19,417 nucleotides of DNA. It comes from Lentisalinibacter sp037382365. Lineage in GTDB: Bacteria > Pseudomonadota > Gammaproteobacteria > Steroidobacterales > Woeseiaceae. Below the pieces are notes generated by a model. The model did no database searches. It was not told the DNA's origin and saw only the letters and a list, made by a program, of their open reading frames with translations. The stretch lies in assembly GCA_037382365.1 (NCBI GenBank), contig JARRPZ010000046.1, forward strand, positions 1-19,417. Reading direction: 5' to 3'. This document shows positions 16,022 to 19,417 of this stretch, piece after piece (positions within the stretch are counted from its first letter, which is position 1; each line of letters opens with the position of its first letter). Made by a program: the position numbers and the translations under genes.

Positions 16022-16027
16022 ATTCTA
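16022..16027 (-). promoter_or_regulatory. -10-like TAGAAT directly before scpA
   Basis: On the minus strand CGTTAGAAT is followed by six bases and the GTG start of scpA. A transcript starting seven bases after the hexamer would begin on the start codon. No good -35 box is seen. The same arrangement precedes yciO. Confidence 0.4.
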
Positions 16028-16053
16028 ACGTAATCACGCGCGGGACGCGGCGA

Positions 16054-16674
16054 TTATTCGAAAGCGCTGATATCCCCGATACCGCGCCGCACGATCTTTA
16101 CTGTGTCCTCTGTCAGGTCCAGAACACTGGAAGGCTCCATACCGCCAATACCCCCGTCGATCACCGCATCGACCTGGTTTCCGAGCCGGCCCGCGATCTC
16201 CACCGGGTCGGTCATCGGGAATTCGTCGCCTGGCAGCAGCAACGTGGAACTCATCATCGGCTCCCCCAGTGCCTCCAGCAGGGCCTGGCAGATCGGATGA
16301 TCCGGCACACGGATACCTATCGTCTTCTTTCTTGGGTTCTTCAGGCGGTTGGGAACCTCGCGGGTGGCCTTGAGGATGAACGTGTAGGGGCCAGGCGTGA
16401 AGTGCTTCAGCAGCCGGTAGGCCCAATTATCTACCCTGGCATACGCCGCAATCTCCGAGAGATCCCGCACAACGAGCGAGAAGTCGTGCAATTTATCCGC
16501 CTGCCGGAGAAGCCTGATCCGGTCCAGAGCCTTCTTGTTACCGATCTGACAGCCCAGCGCATAGCTCGAATCCGTCGGATAGACGACGAGTCCGCCACCG
16601 CGGATCAGGCTGACCGCCTGCTCCACATAGCGCTTCTGCGGATTATCGGGATGTATTGTGATGATCTGCGACAC
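16054..16674 (-). CDS. yciO: YciO/Sua5/TsaC-family protein (L-threonylcarbamoyladenylate synthase family)
   Basis: This family makes threonylcarbamoyl-AMP for the t6A tRNA modification; the YciO branch is a paralogue with less certain role. The 206-residue product carries the YrdC fold hallmarks: VVYPTDSSYALGCQIGNKKA (about 30-49), KLHDFSLVVRDLSEIA, FTPGPYTFILKATREVPNR, then KNPRKKTIGIRVPDHPIC and the SSVLDLTED end. The YciO-type PRKKTIGIRVPDH stretch and the scpA neighbour favour YciO over TsaC, which is normally encoded elsewhere. The start is GTG 16674, without a Shine-Dalgarno sequence but with TAGAAT six bases upstream. It is 38 bases upstream of scpA on the same strand. Confidence 0.9.
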   Translation of the reverse strand: MSQIITIHPDNPQKRYVEQAVSLIRGGGLVVYPTDSSYALGCQIGNKKALDRIRLLRQADKLHDFSLVVRDLSEIAAYARVDNWAYRLLKHFTPGPYTFILKATREVPNRLKNPRKKTIGIRVPDHPICQALLEALGEPMMSSTLLLPGDEFPMTDPVEIAGRLGNQVDAVIDGGIGGMEPSSVLDLTEDTVKIVRRGIGDISAFE

Positions 16675-16680
16675 GGCGGC

Positions 16681-16686
16681 ATTCTA
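16681..16686 (-). promoter_or_regulatory. -10-like TAGAAT directly before yciO
   Basis: CGTTAGAAT, six bases, then GTG on the minus strand, as at scpA. It would give a leaderless transcript if used. The -35 region has no close TTGACA match. Confidence 0.4.
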
Positions 16687-16726
16687 ACGGCAAGCCGGGC
16701 CAAAACCGACATCCGGCACCGTGCCG

Positions 16727-16755
16727 TTGGGTCGGCAGGGCGCCTGCGCTAGAAT
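16727..16755 (+). promoter_or_regulatory. Candidate promoter for the yciB-yciI-bolA-parvulin cluster
   Basis: TTGGGT (16727-16732) and TAGAAT (16750-16755) are 17 bases apart in the 131-base gap before yciB. The -10 matches five of six consensus bases, the -35 three of six. It would give a leader of about 45 bases. Confidence 0.45.
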
Positions 16756-16805
16756 GCCCTGCTACCCGGGACCCGGATCCGACTCACAGGACAGAACACC
16801 GACGC

Positions 16806-17375
16806 ATGCAACTCATATTCGACTATCTGCCCGTGGTCGCATTTTTCGTCGCTTACCAGCAGGCCGACATCTACATGGCGACCATCATCCTCATGGTCAC
16901 GATGCCGCTCGTCCCGCTCGGTCACTGGATCTTCACGCGGCAGGTCGGCCGCATATATCTCATATCGACTGCACTCGTGCTGATACTGGGGGGTATCACG
17001 CTCGCTCTGCGCAACAGCCTGTTCCTCATCTGGAAGCCGACTATTCTCAATTGGGCTCTCGCGGCCGCATGCATCGGCAGTCTCTACATCGGAGAACGGC
17101 CACTGATACAGCGTCTACTGCAGTCCGCCGTGGAACTTTCCGCCCGGCAGTGGCGTCAACTGACCGTATTATGGGGTGCTTTTTTCGCAATCTCGGGCGC
17201 CGCGAATATTTTCGTTGCCTACCGCTTCGGCGAGAGTGCCTGGGTCAGCTTCAAGCTCTTCGGGCTGCTGGGGATGACCCTTGCTTTCATGGTCGTGCAA
17301 GGCATCTGGCTGGCCGTCATGATCTCGAGGAATGAACGTCAAGCGAAAAAAGAGTCGCCCGGTGGAGTGGAATAG
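16806..17375 (+). CDS. yciB: Inner membrane-spanning septation protein YciB (IspZ)
   Basis: YciB is a small polytopic inner-membrane protein linked to cell envelope synthesis and septation. The 189-residue product starts MQLIFDYLPVVAFFVAYQ, the usual start, and shows about five hydrophobic segments. The family signatures are WKPTILNWALAAACIGSL, then GERPLIQRLLQSAVEL and WRQLTVLWGAFFAISGAANI plus FVAYRFGESAWVSFK. A short charged cytoplasmic tail ends it (RNERQAKKESPGGVE). The start ATG 16806 fits the family length (E. coli 179); an AGGA lies 14 bases upstream, rather far. Two bases separate it from yciI. Confidence 0.95.
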   Translation: MQLIFDYLPVVAFFVAYQQADIYMATIILMVTMPLVPLGHWIFTRQVGRIYLISTALVLILGGITLALRNSLFLIWKPTILNWALAAACIGSLYIGERPLIQRLLQSAVELSARQWRQLTVLWGAFFAISGAANIFVAYRFGESAWVSFKLFGLLGMTLAFMVVQGIWLAVMISRNERQAKKESPGGVE

Positions 17376-17377
17376 CC

Positions 17378-17677
17378 ATGTGGTACGCAATCATCAGCGA
17401 GGACGTTCCGGACAGCGGTCCGCGACGACGCAGTGCGAGAGAAGAGCATCTCGCACGGCTCGGTGCTCTGCGTGACGAAGGTCGATTACTGCTCGCCGGA
17501 CCGCATCCCGCCATCGACAACGAAGACCCTGGCGATGCCGGTTTCACCGGTAGCCTCGTGGTCGGCGAGTTTTCCTCTCTCGACGATGCTCGTGCCTGGG
17601 CCGACGAAGACCCTTATGTCGCGGCCGGTGTCTACCAGCGCGTCATCGTCAAGCCGTTCAAAAAGGTGTTGCCGTGA
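17378..17677 (+). CDS. yciI: YciI-family protein
   Basis: A 99-residue ferredoxin-like fold protein of the YCII family; biochemical function is not settled. MWYAIISEDVPDS at the N-terminus, REEHLARLGALRDEGRLLLA with its conserved histidine, GPHPAI, GSLVVGEF, then ARAWADEDPYVAAGVYQRV and IVKPFKKVLP match the family along its full length. The ATG follows the yciB stop by two bases with GGAG about ten bases upstream. Its stop overlaps the next start as GTGA, so yciB, yciI and bolA are very likely one translation-coupled unit. Confidence 0.93.
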   Translation: MWYAIISEDVPDSGPRRRSAREEHLARLGALRDEGRLLLAGPHPAIDNEDPGDAGFTGSLVVGEFSSLDDARAWADEDPYVAAGVYQRVIVKPFKKVLP

Positions 17678-17955
17678 GCGATAACAGGCAGGAAAGGCTC
17701 GAGAAGCGCTTGAGGGAGGCGCTGCAGCCGGAGGCTATTCAGATCAAGGATCAGAGTCACTTGCATGCCGGTCATGCAGGCGCCGGCGATGGTCGCAGTC
17801 ACTTCGCCGTAAAGATCACCACTCCTGCCTTCGACGGACAGTCACGATTGCAGAGACATCGCCTCGTATATGAGGCAGTGGGCGATATGATGGAAACGGA
17901 TATCCATGCGCTCAGCATTACCGCTCTCACGCCTGCAGAGTCGCAACGCAGTTGA
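17674..17955 (+). CDS. bolA: BolA-family protein
   Basis: BolA proteins partner monothiol glutaredoxins in iron-sulfur handling and some act as morphology regulators. The 93-residue product shows the family pattern: DQSHLHAGHAGAGDGRSHF (about 27-45), VKITTPAFDGQSRLQRHRLV, YEAVGDMM and DIHALSITALTPAE. The conserved RH pair in the helix and the C-terminal IHALSI strand are present. The length favours BolA or YrbA/IbaG types. The start is GTG 17674, overlapping the yciI stop by four bases. A 36-base gap follows before the parvulin gene. Confidence 0.93.
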   Translation: MSDNRQERLEKRLREALQPEAIQIKDQSHLHAGHAGAGDGRSHFAVKITTPAFDGQSRLQRHRLVYEAVGDMMETDIHALSITALTPAESQRS

Positions 17956-17991
17956 GAGCCTGATTTCCACCACCGAAGAAGAGGACCACAG

Positions 17992-18795
17992 ATGTTGAAA
18001 ACACAGACGACCCCGCGCGGGGCCGCGAGGACCACGCTGCTTAGTGCAGTGGTTCTGATGAGCACCGTCGGGTGCGCACAGTCGAACAGCGACGCCACCG
18101 CAACGGCTCCGGAGGTCGAAGCGAAAATCGTCGACCTCTATGTACAGAATCGGATGCGAGGAGCGCAGACGGAGATCACCGAGCAGCAGCGTGACCAGCT
18201 TCGCGGAGAAGTCGCGGATCTGTACCTCATGGCGGAGGAGGCAGAAGCGAAAGGTCTCGACAATGACCCCGAAGTCGCCGCACAGATCGAGCTTCAGCGA
18301 CTGTCCGTACTCGCATCATCACTCGCCGCGAACTACCTGGAGGAAAATCCGCCGACGGAGGCAGAACTTCGCGCTGAGTACAACGTACAGGTCGCGGGTT
18401 TCCAGCCAAAGCAGTACAAGGCACGACACATCCTCGTGGAGACCGAGGACGAGGCAAAAGGCCTGATTACCGAGCTCGATGACGGCGCCGACTTTGTCGA
18501 ATTGGCTATTGAGAAATCGACGGGACCGTCAGGCCCCAATGGTGGCGATCTGGGGTGGTTCCCGCCCGATTCGATGGTCAAGCCGTTTTCGGACGCCGTA
18601 GTGGCGCTTGACAACGGAGCCTATACATCCGAGCCGGTGCAGACCCAGTTCGGCTGGCACGTTATTCTGCGTGAGGACTCTCGCGAGACCGACCCGCCCT
18701 CTTTCGAGGAAGTGAAGGACCGGCTACGTCCGAGCGTAGAGCAGAAGAAACTCCAGTCGTATCTGGACGGGCTACGTTCTACTACTGGCGGTTAG
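17992..18795 (+). CDS. Parvulin-type peptidyl-prolyl isomerase, predicted lipoprotein
   Basis: A periplasmic foldase by inference: isomerises prolyl bonds in exported proteins. The 267-residue product begins with a basic, then hydrophobic export signal (TTLLSAVVLMSTVGC). C28 may be lipidated, though T at -3 is an imperfect lipobox. Residues about 36-130 are a helical SurA/PrsA-like chaperone region, and residues about 142-228 form a parvulin domain (YKARHILVETEDEAK, GGDLGWFPPDSMVKPFSDA, TQFGWHVILRED). A C-terminal helix follows. Start ATG 17992 has GAGGA six bases upstream. It is 36 bases after bolA on the same strand and is followed by a strong terminator. Confidence 0.92.
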   Translation: MLKTQTTPRGAARTTLLSAVVLMSTVGCAQSNSDATATAPEVEAKIVDLYVQNRMRGAQTEITEQQRDQLRGEVADLYLMAEEAEAKGLDNDPEVAAQIELQRLSVLASSLAANYLEENPPTEAELRAEYNVQVAGFQPKQYKARHILVETEDEAKGLITELDDGADFVELAIEKSTGPSGPNGGDLGWFPPDSMVKPFSDAVVALDNGAYTSEPVQTQFGWHVILREDSRETDPPSFEEVKDRLRPSVEQKKLQSYLDGLRSTTGG

Positions 18796-18812
18796 CTCCG
18801 AGAGCATGGTAG

Positions 18813-18846
18813 AAAAAAAGGGCGCCCTATGTGGCGCCCTTTCTTT
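18813..18846. terminator. Bidirectional intrinsic terminator
   Basis: The 10-bp stem AAAGGGCGCC / GGCGCCCTTT with a 6-base loop (18817-18842) is followed by CTTT on the plus strand. A run of seven A upstream gives a T-tract on the minus strand. It should end the parvulin gene and, more strongly by its U-run, the minus-strand gene coming from the right. Confidence 0.9.
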
Positions 18847-18915
18847 AGCTCGAAATGTGACAACGATCACATAACCCAGCGATTCGCTTCGGTATCTTCT
18901 GCCTCGAATCTTCTC

Positions 18916-19417
18916 TTATCGCTCGGAGAAGATTCCTCCAACCCTCAAATCTCCTAAGTTGAGGCGAGACGTGGGTAGTGATTGCCGAGACAATTGAGCA
19001 TTGTAATCAATAAACAAGCTACCGACCTTGACTATACCGAGGTCTCTATCGACTTTCTGCACCGCCCCCTGAACAAAAACATCGGACGAATATGAGGGAG
19101 CCCCAGGGTAGATGCGTGCGATGGTGGTCGCAGTAGGGACCTGACCCGCAATCCGTGTGCCAAACACGGCAATGAGATCGCCTACCCCTAAACCGCTATC
19201 ACCGGACAGACTTACGTTCAGCGACGCGCCAAGCACTTTAACGCGGGAAGACTTCTCACCGACTTCCTCAATTGGCGCAACGGCAATAAGACTTGAGTCA
19301 AAACCCAGCATCAACTTGCCATCGGGCCCGACCCTATTCGTCAAATCGACGTACCGAACAATAGATGAATCTAACGCAGCAAAAAGTGCATCGCTGCCAT
19401 TGATGCTGAGGGCATCG
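18916..19417 (-). CDS. Beta-rich repeat protein of unknown function, 5' end cut by window edge
   Basis: I do not recognise this gene with certainty. The frame is open to the window edge, so 166 C-terminal residues are seen (from DALSINGSDALFAALD to GGIFSER) and the true start lies outside; the TTG at 19344 is only an in-frame codon. The sequence looks all-beta, with two related units: VKVLGASLNVSLSGDSGLGV followed by GDLIAVFG, and VKVGSLFIDYNAQLS later followed by LNLGDLRVGG. The form VxG...GDxVxVxG with TTIARI between resembles DUF5666-like OB-fold repeats; that is inference. Base composition is clearly lower in GC (about 45% in a hand-counted row) than its neighbours, suggesting a different origin or weak codon selection. 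It converges on the parvulin gene across the terminator. Confidence 0.75.
   Translation of the reverse strand, partial: DALSINGSDALFAALDSSIVRYVDLTNRVGPDGKLMLGFDSSLIAVAPIEEVGEKSSRVKVLGASLNVSLSGDSGLGVGDLIAVFGTRIAGQVPTATTIARIYPGAPSYSSDVFVQGAVQKVDRDLGIVKVGSLFIDYNAQLSRQSLPTSRLNLGDLRVGGIFSER

Overview
This window is a gene-dense, GC-rich stretch of chromosome from a gammaproteobacterium. The evidence is gene content and order: gyrA-serC-pheA-aroA-cmk-rpsA on one strand, and on the other an MTA-deaminase-like amidohydrolase, ubiG, a MupP/Gph phosphatase, rmuC and a YciK-like dehydrogenase. After these come rluB-scpB-scpA-yciO and then yciB-yciI-bolA-parvulin. The order resembles Pseudomonas and related purple gammaproteobacteria, but hisC/tyrA (between pheA and aroA) and mtnA (beside the deaminase) are missing, so it is probably not Pseudomonas itself. 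I cannot name the genus.

Layout. Positions 1-8162 (minus strand) form one long cluster transcribed from the gyrA side: gyrase A, phosphoserine aminotransferase, the bifunctional P-protein, EPSP synthase, CMP kinase and ribosomal protein S1, which is cut by the window edge. A terminator-like hairpin separates cmk from rpsA. Positions 8163-8460 are a divergent control region. Positions 8461-12518 (plus strand) hold four overlapping genes: deaminase, ubiG, mupP/gph and rmuC. Positions 12519-12723 are a short promoter-like gap before a YciK-type SDR (12724-13473). That gene runs into the convergent rluB-scpB-scpA-yciO cluster (13445-16674, minus), sharing a perfect 26-bp palindrome with it. Positions 16806-18795 (plus strand) encode YciB, YciI, BolA and a parvulin-type lipoprotein, closed by a strong bidirectional terminator. 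The last 500 bases hold the 3' part of a minus-strand gene of clearly lower GC, encoding a beta-rich repeat protein.

Functionally this is core housekeeping: DNA topology (gyrA), chromosome condensation (scpA/scpB), rRNA pseudouridylation (rluB), aromatic amino acid and serine synthesis, ubiquinone synthesis, wall or phosphate salvage, and translation (rpsA). I found no CRISPR array, insertion sequence, tRNA or phage gene, and no clear new multi-gene system.

The most unusual observation is cmk. It reads as an intact 160-codon frame, yet lacks about 67 central residues present in CMP kinases, including the DGRDMGT-type motif, while both flanks are well conserved. Other points of note are paired TAGAAT-N6-GTG arrangements directly at the scpA and yciO starts, a 26% GC island inside gyrA, and the compositional break at the right end. 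Six of the starts chosen here are GTG.
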